Shown here: piece by piece, positions 27,096 through 36,386 of the stretch | Layout of the letters: every line of letters begins with the position of its first letter | Numbering within the stretch: position 1 is the stretch's first letter | NCBI GenBank assembly: GCA_964628515.1 | Contig: CAZVNZ010000008.1 | Location: forward strand, 30,113 to 94,112 | Direction: 5' to 3' | DNA length: 64,000 nucleotides | Origin: CAZVNZ01 sp964628515 | Lineage (GTDB): Bacteria; Bacillota; Clostridia; Christensenellales; Christensenellaceae | Translations under genes and position numbers: made by a program | Notes under the pieces: model-generated | What the model saw: only the letters and a program-made list of their open reading frames with translations | Told to the model about the DNA's origin: nothing | Database searches by the model: none

Positions 27096-28472
27096 CTAAA
27101 ACTCCGCAATCAATCGCCGTGCATCTTCAATATGCGCCAAAACCGCAGTAGGTGCAGGCGCTCCTACAATGCTCCTTGCGTTTATGCAAGTCTCGGGCAA
27201 AATTGCATCGTAAAAATCATCCTCCGCAATAGTGCATAACTCTTGTATTTCCCATAATCTAAGTTGGGATAATGCTATGTTTTCCTTTTCGCACTTTAGC
27301 ACCAGTTTTCCTATTATTTCGTGAGCATCTCTAAAAGGTATACCCTTTTTTACAAAATAATCGGCGGCGTCCGTTGCGTTTGTAAAGCCAAGTTCTGCGC
27401 TGTTACGCATTTTTTCTTTATTCCACTTTAGTGTTTTTAGCATACCGTCCATAACTTGCAAACAGCCTTTTAAGGTATCTGCCGTGTCAAATACGCACTC
27501 TTTATCCTCCTGCATATCCTTATTATACGCAAGGGGCAACCCCTTCATAATGGTTAGAAGGGTGGTTAGAGAGCCATACACTCGCCCCGTTTTGCCTCTT
27601 ATTAGCTCTGCCATATCGGGATTTTTCTTTTGGGGCATAATACTTGAGCCGGTAGAATAGCCGTCGTCCATTGTAACCGTGCCAAATTCGTTGGTGGAAA
27701 AAAGTATTAATTCTTCGCACAATCTGGATAGGTGCATCATACACATAGATGCGTCCGCTAAAAACTCTATGGCAAAATCTCTGTCCGAAACACCGTCTAA
27801 ACTGTTTTTGCATACACCTTTAAAGGCTAACTCTTCAGCTACATACTGTCTGTCTAAAGGGTAGGTTGTACCGCACAGTGCACCACTTCCCAAAGGTAGT
27901 ATGCTTGTGCGTGCCTCGCACTCTTTAAAACGGCTGATGTCTCTGTAAAACATTTCAAAATATGCCATAATGTAGTGGGCTAAGGTGGTGGGTTGTGCCT
28001 TTTGCAAATGGGTGTAGGCGCACATTACCGTTTCTAAATTACTGTGCGCTATGTCTGTTATTGTAATTTGCAAATTTTTAAGCAAATGTATTATTTGGGC
28101 AATTTCTTCCACTAAATACAGCCGAAAATCTGTGGCTACTTGGTCGTTTCTGCTTCTGCCTGTGTGGAGCTTTTTGCCGGTATCGCCGATTTTTTCTATT
28201 AACAGTCTTTCTATATTCATGTGTATGTCTTCGTCCGCAACACTAAAGGAAACCTCTCCGTTTTCGATAGATAATAGAATATCTTTAAGTCCATTAACTA
28301 TTTTCGCAGATTCTTCCATAGTAATAATGCCCTGTTTGCCAAGCATTTTTGCGTGGGCAATACTTCCTGTAATATCCTGCTTGTACATACGACTGTCAAA
28401 AGCTATGGAGGAGTTAAACCCCTCTGCAAAGCTGTCCGTGCTCTTCTCAAAGCGACCGCCCCATAATTTCAT
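27096..28472 (-). CDS. argH: Argininosuccinate lyase
   Basis: A 458-residue enzyme that splits argininosuccinate into arginine and fumarate. It starts MKLWGGRFEKSTDSFAEGFNSS and has the superfamily signature GSSIMPQKKNPD, the loop carrying the catalytic Ser, as well as HTGRSRNDQV. It is 21 bases after argG on the same strand, forming an argGH operon for the last two steps of arginine synthesis. Residue content and length are ordinary. Confidence 0.98.
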   Translation of the reverse strand: MKLWGGRFEKSTDSFAEGFNSSIAFDSRMYKQDITGSIAHAKMLGKQGIITMEESAKIVNGLKDILLSIENGEVSFSVADEDIHMNIERLLIEKIGDTGKKLHTGRSRNDQVATDFRLYLVEEIAQIIHLLKNLQITITDIAHSNLETVMCAYTHLQKAQPTTLAHYIMAYFEMFYRDISRFKECEARTSILPLGSGALCGTTYPLDRQYVAEELAFKGVCKNSLDGVSDRDFAIEFLADASMCMMHLSRLCEELILFSTNEFGTVTMDDGYSTGSSIMPQKKNPDMAELIRGKTGRVYGSLTTLLTIMKGLPLAYNKDMQEDKECVFDTADTLKGCLQVMDGMLKTLKWNKEKMRNSAELGFTNATDAADYFVKKGIPFRDAHEIIGKLVLKCEKENIALSQLRLWEIQELCTIAEDDFYDAILPETCINARSIVGAPAPTAVLAHIEDARRLIAEF

Positions 28473-28493
28473 TAATAAATCTCCTCGTCTTGA

Positions 28494-29705
28494 TTACTTT
28501 TTGTCTTTAAGCGCCAAAGCTCTAACCTTTAGGGGTAAGCCAAACAGGTTAATAAAGCCTTCCGCATCTTTGTGGTTATAAACCTCGTCCTCTCCGAAAG
28601 TTGCAAATTCCTCGCTGTATAAAGAGTAGGGGGATTTTATTCCTGCGGATTTACAACTGCCTTTGTATAACTTCATCCTTACCGTACCCGTTACTGTTTT
28701 TTGAGTTTCGTCCACAAAAGCGGCGAGGGCTTCTCTAAGAGGGGAGTACCACATACCATCGTAAACAAGTTCTGCATATCGAATGGCAAGCCCTTCTTTA
28801 TAGTGCATTGTTGCTCTGTCTAAAGTTAGTGTTTCAAGGGCGCTGTGGGCTTCGTATAAAATTCTGCCACCGGGAGTTTCATATACACCCCTACACTTCA
28901 TGCCTACCAAACGGTTTTCCACAATATCGTCTATGCCCACACCGTTTTTTGCGCCAAGCTCGTTTAATGTAGAAATCAGCTCCACAGGAGAAAGTGCCTT
29001 GCCGTCTATGCTAACGGGAATACCCTGCTCAAATTCTATGGTAAAATAGCAAGGCTTATCGGGAGCATCCTCGGGGGCTTTGCATATCATATACAAAGAG
29101 TTTTTAGGCTCGTTCCAAGGGTCTTCCAAATCAAGCCCCTCATGAGACAAATGCCAAATATTTGCGTCCATACTGTAATTTGTTTCTTTTGTAACAGGCA
29201 GTTCGATATTTCTTGCCTTTGCGTACTCTAATTCTTCCTCTCTGGATTTAATATCCCAAATTCTCCAAGGGGCAATAATATCCAAATCGGGGGCTAATGC
29301 CTTAACCGTAAGTTCAAAACGCACTTGGTCGTTACCTTTACCCGTAGCACCGTGGCAAATAGCGTCCGCACCCACCTCTCTTGCAATCTCCACAAGTCTT
29401 TTTGCTATTATAGGGCGAGCAAAGGAAGTACCCAGTAGGTATTTACCCTCATAAACCGCACCTGCTTTCATGGTTGGGTAGATAAAATCCGTAATAAATT
29501 CTTCTGTAATATCCTCAATAAAGGCTTGAGACGCACCTGTCCTTATGGCTTTTTCGTGTAGCCCCGTAAGCTCCTTGCCCTGCCCTACGTTTCCGCAAAC
29601 GGCAATGACTTCGCTACCTCCGTAATTTTCCTTTAACCAAGGGATTATTATGGAAGTATCAAGACCACCGCTGTATGCAAGTACAATTTTTTTATAACTT
29701 TTCAT
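28494..29705 (-). CDS. argG: Argininosuccinate synthase
   Basis: A 403-residue enzyme that joins citrulline and aspartate with ATP. The nucleotide-binding loop is VLAYSGGLDTS; other family segments are CHGATGKGNDQVRFE and KETNYSMDANIWHLSHEG. It is the first gene of argGH. The start has AGGAAGG upstream. An AT-rich palindrome lies 37-58 bases upstream of the ATG and may be an arginine-repressor site. Confidence 0.98.
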   Translation of the reverse strand: MKSYKKIVLAYSGGLDTSIIIPWLKENYGGSEVIAVCGNVGQGKELTGLHEKAIRTGASQAFIEDITEEFITDFIYPTMKAGAVYEGKYLLGTSFARPIIAKRLVEIAREVGADAICHGATGKGNDQVRFELTVKALAPDLDIIAPWRIWDIKSREEELEYAKARNIELPVTKETNYSMDANIWHLSHEGLDLEDPWNEPKNSLYMICKAPEDAPDKPCYFTIEFEQGIPVSIDGKALSPVELISTLNELGAKNGVGIDDIVENRLVGMKCRGVYETPGGRILYEAHSALETLTLDRATMHYKEGLAIRYAELVYDGMWYSPLREALAAFVDETQKTVTGTVRMKLYKGSCKSAGIKSPYSLYSEEFATFGEDEVYNHKDAEGFINLFGLPLKVRALALKDKK

Positions 29706-29741
29706 TTTCCGTTTTCCTTCCTATTTTAATATTATAACAAA

Positions 29742-29763
29742 ACTAATTTTACATTAAATTAGT
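29742..29763. promoter_or_regulatory. AT-rich palindrome upstream of argG
   Basis: ACTAATTT (29742-29749) and AAATTAGT (29756-29763) are perfect 8-base arms around six bases. A minus-strand TATAAT (29737-29732) lies just downstream toward argG. ArgR/AhrC sites are AT-rich palindromes of similar size, but this one does not match the consensus I know, so the regulator is a guess. Confidence 0.4.
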
Positions 29764-29812
29764 AAATTGTGCAACAATATTTGTGATGATGTGGGCATAC
29801 CCATTTTATACT

Positions 29813-29840
29813 ATGACAAAATGCATATTTGTGCTATAAT
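29813..29840 (+). promoter_or_regulatory. ruvC promoter, predicted leaderless transcript
   Basis: ATGACA (29813-29818), 16 bases, TATAAT (29835-29840). Transcription should start at about 29847, and the ruvC ATG is at 29848. No ribosome-binding site precedes the ATG. Confidence 0.65.
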
Positions 29841-29847
29841 ATAAACT

Positions 29848-30351
29848 ATGATAGTTTTGGGTATAGACCCAGGTCTTGCTACGGTAGGCTATGGGGTGGT
29901 TAGCATAGATAACAAATTAAAAATAGCCTTAGTGGATTACGGCACAATTCTAACATCCCCAAAAACACCTATGCCTAAAAGGCTTTTGGAGATTTCTCAA
30001 GGTATGGACGAGCTAATTAGGCTGTATACCCCAAACAGTATAGCCTTTGAGGAGTTGTTTTTTAATAAGAATGTTAAAACGGCAATTACCGTGGCGCAAG
30101 CAAGAGGGGCGGCGGTATGTGCGGCGGCAAAACTGACGGAAGAATTATACGAGTACACCCCACTGCAAATCAAACAGGCGGTGGTAGGGTACGGCAGAGC
30201 ACAAAAAGAGCAGATACAAATAATGGTAAAAACCCTGCTAAACCTTAAGGAAATACCCAAACCCGACGATGCTGCGGACGCACTGGCGGTGGCTATTTGC
30301 CATGCTCACAGTATAAATACTTACGGTGTGCTAAACACTAAAATGAAGTAA
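29848..30351 (+). CDS. ruvC: Crossover junction endodeoxyribonuclease RuvC
   Basis: A 167-residue Holliday junction resolvase. The RNase H-like fold has the catalytic acidic residues in LGIDPGLATVGYGV (Asp7), AFEELFF and KPDDAADALAVAICH. It cuts junctions that RuvAB has moved. The start MIVLGIDPG is fixed by the fold and is unusually close to its promoter. It is first in a cluster with ruvA, a subtilase and ruvB. Confidence 0.97.
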   Translation: MIVLGIDPGLATVGYGVVSIDNKLKIALVDYGTILTSPKTPMPKRLLEISQGMDELIRLYTPNSIAFEELFFNKNVKTAITVAQARGAAVCAAAKLTEELYEYTPLQIKQAVVGYGRAQKEQIQIMVKTLLNLKEIPKPDDAADALAVAICHAHSINTYGVLNTKMK

Positions 30352-30363
30352 CGGAGATACAAT

Positions 30364-30948
30364 ATGTACGCATATATTAACGGAGAAGTTGTCCACAAAG
30401 GCATAAATCAAATTATAGTTGATGTGGGTGGGGTGGGCTACGAAATTTTTACGGACACATACACCCTAAACAGCCTAAATACAGGGGAAAAGCATAAGGT
30501 ATACACCTATTTAAAAACGAGTGACGACGGCACGTCCCTCTACGGCTTTCAAACTTTAGAGCAAAAAAGTATGTTTTTAAAGCTGATAGCCATAAGCGGT
30601 GTAGGGCCTAAAGCGGCAATGGCGGTACTTAGCGCACTTAAGGTAAACGATATTGCGGCGGCTGTAATTTCCGGGGACGACAAAGCCTTTTTATCTGCAA
30701 ACGGAATAGGCAAGAAAACGGCGCAAAGGCTTGTGTTAGAGCTTAAGGAGAAGGTGGATTTTGATGATGCGGTAGGCATATCCGCAGATTTTTCCACGAC
30801 CGCAACGGATGCGGCGTCAGAAGCGGTGGCGGCATTGCTTGGGCTTGGATATACACGACAGGAAGCGCTAAACGCAGTTTCTGCCGTAAAATCTTTGGGG
30901 GATACGGCAGAAGAGCTGGTGGGGCTTGCCCTTAGAAAAATGGTATAA
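30364..30948 (+). CDS. ruvA: Holliday junction branch migration protein RuvA
   Basis: A 194-residue protein that binds four-way junctions and loads RuvB. The N-terminal OB fold (MYAYINGEVVHKG) is followed by two helix-hairpin-helix motifs (AISGVGPKAAMAVL and ANGIGKKTAQRLV) and the C-terminal RuvB-contact domain (GLGYTRQEALNAV). It is 12 bases after ruvC with CGGAG before ATG. Confidence 0.97.
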   Translation: MYAYINGEVVHKGINQIIVDVGGVGYEIFTDTYTLNSLNTGEKHKVYTYLKTSDDGTSLYGFQTLEQKSMFLKLIAISGVGPKAAMAVLSALKVNDIAAAVISGDDKAFLSANGIGKKTAQRLVLELKEKVDFDDAVGISADFSTTATDAASEAVAALLGLGYTRQEALNAVSAVKSLGDTAEELVGLALRKMV

Positions 30949-30977
30949 CAAAAATAATAAAAGAACGGAGGCGCTTT

Positions 30978-32987
30978 ATGAAAATACGCACTGCAATAGG
31001 ATTTATGGTGATGTTTGCAACCCTATTTACAGCATCTGTAAGTAGTGCCTATTCGCCTGCGGTCGTGGGAAACTTTGCTATGCCCACAGCACAAGCACTT
31101 ACAGCACAAGCACTTACAGCACAGGTTGTACAGGAAGAAAAGCAGGATTGGCTCTTCAATAATAAAGATGTTATAGCAAATAGCGGTTGGCAGTTTAATG
31201 CCATAGATTATTTTGAGGGTGCGGAAATTTTGGGCAAGGGGAGTAAAAAGATTAAAGTAGCCGTTGTAGACGGCGGTATTGATTGCTCTGCGCCTGCGCT
31301 TAAAGACAGCGTTGCCTACCACTACGACAGCCTTACGGATACAGAAATACCCCACACAACCGATTGTACTTGGGGGGCGGAGAATTCGGACTTTCACGGC
31401 ACGGCGGTGGCAAGCGTAATTGCAGGGGGCGAAATTGAGGGTGTGCAAATAGGCATAGCCCCAAATGTTTCTTTATACGATTTTAGGGTAAACGGTAAAA
31501 ACGGCTTAATAGCAGCCAAAACTCAAGCAAGGGCAATTTATAAATGTATAGAGCAAAAGGTGGACGTTATAAATATAAGCCTTAGAAATTACAGCCACGA
31601 CGAAGAATTTTTTTCGGCTATAAGCCATGCGGTTGCAAGCGGAATTGTGGTGGTGGCGGCAACCTCCAACGAAGGCATAGACTACATAGGAGAGCCTGCC
31701 AATATTTTTGGTGTAATAACGGTAAACGCAACCAACCAAAATGGGCTTGCGGAGTTTTCCAACTACGGCTGGCAAACGGACATAAGCGCACCCGGTGAGG
31801 ATATTTTTGCCTGCATCACCCAAAATGACACAAAAGAGGAATACACGCAAAAAACGGGCTACCCCTTCCTATATTTAAACAATAACGCAAAAAACGGCAA
31901 TTATACTTATATTTCCGGTGTTTCCATTGCATCCCCCATGGTGGCGGGGAGTGTGGCACTTTTAAAATCTTATTTGCCCACCCTAAATGCAACGGAAATT
32001 ACAAACATTTTGCTTGAAAGCACAAGTAAAGAGAGGGATCACAGCCAATATAAACTGGGAAACGGACAGCTTAATATAGCAAATATGGCGCTAATGGCAA
32101 AAGAGGCAAAAGAGTCAGAAGCGCGCAACGCAGGCAATATAGAAACCCTTATTACTACTATGGATAACACCATATATAAAGCAATCAATAACTTTTATGA
32201 TTTAAGCATAAACGATGCTTTAGGCAACAATCAAAGGGCGATTTTTAACTACAAACTTAAAGAGTATGCAGATACGGACACCCTCCAAATGCAAGTATAC
32301 AAAGAGGGTGGAGTTAAAATAATGCAGGTAGATATTAATATAGACCGCAAAAAAATAGGGGAGGGGGAGGATATTTACACATCTCCTTTAGAGTTAGACG
32401 ACACCTACACCTACGAAAATATTAATGTCAGTACCCTTTTTAATCCAAAAGATAAAACAGGCACAATTAAACTTTTTTACGTAAGCGCCTGTATGGAGTA
32501 CGGTTTTGACAGCGGAAACTACACCTTAAAACTCATAAACAAAAGTAAAGACGGGGAGTCCACAGCAACCACCGATTTTAAAATTCTGCCCTTAATTAAC
32601 GGTGGAAGCGAAGTAATTAATATAGAAGAAATTGTAAAAAATACAGATACGGACATAGATTTAACCTTAGACTTGCAATCCTTTATAAACCCTCTTCCTA
32701 TGGAAGATAAAAGCAAAATCGCACTAATTGCGGTAAACTTTGAAAACCCCTTTGAAGCCTACGAAGTAATTTGGGAGGAGGACATGCAAGCCCCTATAGA
32801 GAAGGGTAAACTTAATATAAAAGGCACTCTCACCAAAGAAATGATACAAAGGCTTGATGCAAAAGTCGTTGCCTTTATGCTTGCAAGAGGAAATTTTACA
32901 GACGATTCCTTAAAAGATTATTTGTACATAACAAGACCTTTTGAAGTGCGGTCGGAAAATTTAAGGTCCGGTCAATTAAAACCATAA
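30978..32987 (+). CDS. Secreted S8 subtilisin-like serine protease
   Basis: A 669-residue protein with a signal peptide (about residues 1-25, end SVSSAYS) and an S8 catalytic domain. The triad is Asp98 (VVDGGID), His140 (FHGTAVASVIAGG) and Ser316 (SGVSIASPMVAGS); the oxyanion Asn is in ATSNEG. The last 270 residues match nothing I know and may be a cell-surface or binding module. It sits between ruvA and ruvB in the same direction with GGAGG at its start, splitting an operon that is normally compact. A 15-base tandem repeat (31089-31118) encodes repeated QALTA after the signal peptide. Confidence 0.9.
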   Translation: MKIRTAIGFMVMFATLFTASVSSAYSPAVVGNFAMPTAQALTAQALTAQVVQEEKQDWLFNNKDVIANSGWQFNAIDYFEGAEILGKGSKKIKVAVVDGGIDCSAPALKDSVAYHYDSLTDTEIPHTTDCTWGAENSDFHGTAVASVIAGGEIEGVQIGIAPNVSLYDFRVNGKNGLIAAKTQARAIYKCIEQKVDVINISLRNYSHDEEFFSAISHAVASGIVVVAATSNEGIDYIGEPANIFGVITVNATNQNGLAEFSNYGWQTDISAPGEDIFACITQNDTKEEYTQKTGYPFLYLNNNAKNGNYTYISGVSIASPMVAGSVALLKSYLPTLNATEITNILLESTSKERDHSQYKLGNGQLNIANMALMAKEAKESEARNAGNIETLITTMDNTIYKAINNFYDLSINDALGNNQRAIFNYKLKEYADTDTLQMQVYKEGGVKIMQVDINIDRKKIGEGEDIYTSPLELDDTYTYENINVSTLFNPKDKTGTIKLFYVSACMEYGFDSGNYTLKLINKSKDGESTATTDFKILPLINGGSEVINIEEIVKNTDTDIDLTLDLQSFINPLPMEDKSKIALIAVNFENPFEAYEVIWEEDMQAPIEKGKLNIKGTLTKEMIQRLDAKVVAFMLARGNFTDDSLKDYLYITRPFEVRSENLRSGQLKP

Positions 32988-33015
32988 CAATAAAACAACG
33001 GAGTATACAATATAT

Positions 33016-34053
33016 ATGGAAGAAACACGCATAGTATCCAATATGAAAATAACGGAGGACACCGCCCTTGATTACACCTTGCGCCCTCAATCCTTAAACG
33101 AGTATTTCGGGCAAGAAAAGGTTAAAGAGAAGATGAAAATTTTTATAGAGGCGGCAATAAAACGCAAAGAGGCTTTAGACCACGTACTGTTATACGGGCC
33201 TCCCGGCCTTGGCAAAACCACCTTGGCACACATTGTGGCACAAGAGTTAAAGGTAAATATCCGCATAACCTCAGGCCCTGCCATCGAGCGTCCGGGGGAT
33301 TTGGCGGCTCTGCTTACAAACTTAGGAGAGCATGACGTGCTTTTTATTGATGAAATTCATAGGCTTAACTCCAGCGTGGAGGAGGTGCTGTATCCTGCAA
33401 TGGAGGATTATGCACTGGATATTATTTTGGGCAAAGGCCCTTCCGCACGTTCCATGCGTATAGATTTACCCCGTTTCACCTTAATTGGAGCAACCACAAG
33501 GGCAGGTATGCTAACCTCCCCATTAAGAGATAGATTCGGCATAATAAACCGCCTGCAAATGTATAGCATGGAGGAGCTAAACACGATTATTAAACGCTCC
33601 GCAAGCATACTGCAAATTGCAATAGACGAGGAGGGCGCTTTAGAAATCGCAAAACGCTCAAGAGGAACACCCCGTATTGCCAACAGGTTACTTCGCCGTG
33701 TGAGAGATTTTGCGGATGTACGGGCGGAGGGTGTAATTACAAAGGAAACGGCAGATAAAGGCTTAGAGCTGTTAGAGGTGGATAAATTAGGGTTAGATAA
33801 CTCGGACAGGCTTATTTTGGATGCCATTATAAATAAATTTAACGGAGGTCCGGTAGGGCTTGAAACCTTAGGCGCAACCACAGGAGAGGAAAGCGGTACA
33901 ATAGAGGACGTAATAGAGCCCTTTTTGCTCCAACTGGGTTTTTTGCAACGCACACCACGGGGCAGGGTGGCAACGGATAACGCCTACGCACATATGGGCA
34001 TTAAAAGAAAATTTGAAGCAAACAAAGGACAACTGCAAATTGAAGACATCTGA
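33016..34053 (+). CDS. ruvB: Holliday junction ATPase RuvB
   Basis: A 345-residue AAA+ motor. Walker A GPPGLGKT starts at residue 61, Walker B is LFIDEIH, the arginine-finger region is GATTRAGMLTSPLRDRFG, and a winged helix ends the protein (GFLQRTPRGRVAT). It drives branch migration with RuvA. Weak CGGAG precedes the ATG. The last 14 bases overlap the start of queA, a common Firmicutes order (ruvB-queA-tgt). Confidence 0.97.
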   Translation: MEETRIVSNMKITEDTALDYTLRPQSLNEYFGQEKVKEKMKIFIEAAIKRKEALDHVLLYGPPGLGKTTLAHIVAQELKVNIRITSGPAIERPGDLAALLTNLGEHDVLFIDEIHRLNSSVEEVLYPAMEDYALDIILGKGPSARSMRIDLPRFTLIGATTRAGMLTSPLRDRFGIINRLQMYSMEELNTIIKRSASILQIAIDEEGALEIAKRSRGTPRIANRLLRRVRDFADVRAEGVITKETADKGLELLEVDKLGLDNSDRLILDAIINKFNGGPVGLETLGATTGEESGTIEDVIEPFLLQLGFLQRTPRGRVATDNAYAHMGIKRKFEANKGQLQIEDI

Positions 34054-35062
34054 TTTTGATTATAACTTACCCCAGGAATTAATAGCACAAACCCCACTAA
34101 CACCAAGAGACAGTTCTAAACTTCTTGTTTACGATAAAAGTAAGGATATGGTGTATCATAATCATTTTTATGATATAACTAAATATCTAAAGGCAGGGGA
34201 CTTGCTTGTGCTTAACGAAACCAAGGTTATTCCGGCACGGCTTTACGGCAAAAAACAAGGCAAGGAAAAGGAATACGAGGTACTGCTACTTAAACGCATT
34301 AACTTAAATGTGTGGGAAGTAATAATAAGAGGGCTTAAAAGTGTTAAAATAGGCGACAGCATTTATTTTGACACAGATTTTTACGTTACTTTAAAAGAAA
34401 AGTTGCAGGACGGCGTTTGTGTTGCAGAGTTTTTTTATGAGGGCATTTTTGAAAATTTGCTGGATAAATACGGCAATATGCCCCTCCCCCCCTATATTAC
34501 CCAAAAATTAGAGGAAAAGGAAAAATACCAAACGGTGTACGCAAAACAGGAGGGGAGCGCCGCCGCACCCACCGCAGGGTTGCACTTTACCCCGAAGTTA
34601 CTTAATAAAGCAGAGCAAATGGGGGTAGAAATCGTAAAAATAACATTGCACATAGGGCTTGGCACTTTTAGACCCATGAAGGAAGAGCACATTGCAGACC
34701 ACATAATGCACAGCGAGTATTACGAAGTCAGCAAGGAGTCCGCAGACAAAATCAACATGGCAAAAGCACAAAACCGCAGGGTAATTTGCGTGGGCACAAC
34801 GAGTGTGCGCACTTTGGAAAGCTGTGCAAACAGTAAGGGTGTGGTGCAAGCAGGCAGTAATAATACAGATATTTTTATTTACCCCGGATATAAATTTAAG
34901 GTTACGGACGGTATAATAACTAACTTTCATCTGCCCAAATCCACTTTAATAATGCTAATTTGCGCTTTTTTAGGCAAGGACAAAACTTTGGAGATATACA
35001 AAAAAGCGGTGGAGGAAAAATACAGATTTTTCAGCTTTGGCGATGCTATGTTTTTGTTTTAG
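34040..35062 (+). CDS. queA: S-adenosylmethionine:tRNA ribosyltransferase-isomerase
   Basis: A 340-residue QueA, which moves the ribosyl group of SAM to preQ1 in tRNA to make epoxyqueuosine. Family segments include KTSDFDYNLPQELIAQTPL at the start, LNETKVIPARL, AAPTAGLHFT and TTSVRTLE. I chose the TTG at 34040 because homologues start with KTSDFDY and AAAGGAC lies about ten bases upstream. The gene overlaps the end of ruvB and precedes tgt, the preceding enzyme of queuosine synthesis. Confidence 0.95.
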   Translation: MKTSDFDYNLPQELIAQTPLTPRDSSKLLVYDKSKDMVYHNHFYDITKYLKAGDLLVLNETKVIPARLYGKKQGKEKEYEVLLLKRINLNVWEVIIRGLKSVKIGDSIYFDTDFYVTLKEKLQDGVCVAEFFYEGIFENLLDKYGNMPLPPYITQKLEEKEKYQTVYAKQEGSAAAPTAGLHFTPKLLNKAEQMGVEIVKITLHIGLGTFRPMKEEHIADHIMHSEYYEVSKESADKINMAKAQNRRVICVGTTSVRTLESCANSKGVVQAGSNNTDIFIYPGYKFKVTDGIITNFHLPKSTLIMLICAFLGKDKTLEIYKKAVEEKYRFFSFGDAMFLF

Positions 35063-35141
35063 CCAAAACCATACACAAAGAAATACTTAATATAAATAAG
35101 GTTTGCACAAGCATAAAATGTGCGTACAAAAGGAGTAATTA

Positions 35142-36254
35142 TTGAATTTCAAATACCAAGTTATAAAAGAATCCAAAAACAGTAAAGCAAGGGCAGGTAT
35201 ACTAACCACCCCCCACGGCGATATTTTAACCCCCGTATTTATGCCGGTTGGCACGCAGGCAACGGTTAAAACCATGACAACCGCCCAAATATACGATACA
35301 AATGCCCAAATTATACTTTCTAACACCTATCATCTATATATGCGCCCCTCCCATACTTTAATTGCAGAGGCAGGAGGTTTGCATAACTTTATTAATTGGA
35401 AAAAACCCATTTTGACGGATAGCGGTGGTTTTCAGGTGTTTTCTTTAGGGGAATTACGCAAGCTAACGGAGGAAGGTGCTTTGTTTTCCTCTCATTTAGA
35501 CGGTTCTCGTCATATGTTTACACCGGAAAATGTTATGGAGATACAAAGTGCCTTAGGTGCGGATATTGTTATGGCGTTTGACGAATGTACTCCCCACCCT
35601 GCCACTTACGAATACACTAAAAACTCTATGGAGCGTACTCACCGCTGGGCTATGCGGTGCAAAGAGGCACAAACAAACGATAAACAAGCGCTTTTTGGCA
35701 TAGTGCAAGGGGGAATGTACGAGGACTTACGCAAGATTTCCGCCACAGAAATTGCAAATATGGATTTTATAGGCAATGCAATAGGGGGGCTTTCGGTGGG
35801 CGAGCCTAAGGATATGATGTACGCAATGCTTAGCGTGGTAACGGATATACTGCCTAAAAACAAGCCACGTTATTTAATGGGAGTAGGAAGTGCGGACTGC
35901 CTTGTACAAGGAGTTTTTGAGGGCGTGGATATGTTTGATTGCGTACTGCAAACACGTGTTGCAAGAAACGGTACAGCCCTTACCAAAAAGGGCAAGCTGG
36001 TAATACGCAATGCAGAATATGCAAGAGATTTTACACCAATAGAAGAGGACTGCGATTGCTACACCTGCAAAAATCACACAAGAGGGTATATTCGCCATTT
36101 AATTAAGGCAAACGAGATTTTAGGCGCTACCCTCCTTTCCATACACAACACCCGTTTTACAATAAAACTAATGGAGGAAATAAGGGAACATATTTTAAAA
36201 GACACCTTCGAGGAGTTTAAAAAGGATTTTTTTGCAAGTTATGTAATATATTAA
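35142..36254 (+). CDS. tgt: tRNA-guanine transglycosylase
   Basis: A 370-residue enzyme that swaps guanine-34 for preQ1 in certain tRNAs. It has the TIM-barrel pieces PVGTQATVKTM and LTDSGGFQVFSL, the nucleophile region (ADIVMAFDECTP, GVDMFDCVLQTRVARNG), and the zinc site CDCYTCKNHTRGYIRHL. The start is a TTG with AGGAG six bases upstream; no ATG lies nearby in frame. Together with queA this gives two steps of queuosine synthesis. Confidence 0.97.
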   Translation: MNFKYQVIKESKNSKARAGILTTPHGDILTPVFMPVGTQATVKTMTTAQIYDTNAQIILSNTYHLYMRPSHTLIAEAGGLHNFINWKKPILTDSGGFQVFSLGELRKLTEEGALFSSHLDGSRHMFTPENVMEIQSALGADIVMAFDECTPHPATYEYTKNSMERTHRWAMRCKEAQTNDKQALFGIVQGGMYEDLRKISATEIANMDFIGNAIGGLSVGEPKDMMYAMLSVVTDILPKNKPRYLMGVGSADCLVQGVFEGVDMFDCVLQTRVARNGTALTKKGKLVIRNAEYARDFTPIEEDCDCYTCKNHTRGYIRHLIKANEILGATLLSIHNTRFTIKLMEEIREHILKDTFEEFKKDFFASYVIY

Positions 36255-36317
36255 TTGGTAAAAAAGTGTAAATGTTAATTATTTATGAACAAGAGTTAAT
36301 AAAATCTTATAAACCTA

Positions 36318-36346
36318 TTGACTATTTACCAAAAAAATTATATTAT
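36318..36346 (+). promoter_or_regulatory. Promoter of yajC-SCIFF operon
   Basis: TTGACT (36318-36323), a 17-base spacer and TATTAT (36341-36346). It is followed by yajC, the SCIFF peptide gene and, past a hairpin, the maturase gene. Confidence 0.6.
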
Positions 36347-36386
36347 ATGTAATATTGAAAGTAAATTATGAAAGGCGGTACAAAAT

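Noticed and set aside
35063..35141. preQ1 riboswitch between queA and tgt
   Set aside because: The gap has a small GCACA/TGTGC hairpin but not the A-rich preQ1 pattern, and these are transglycosylation steps rather than preQ1 synthesis genes.
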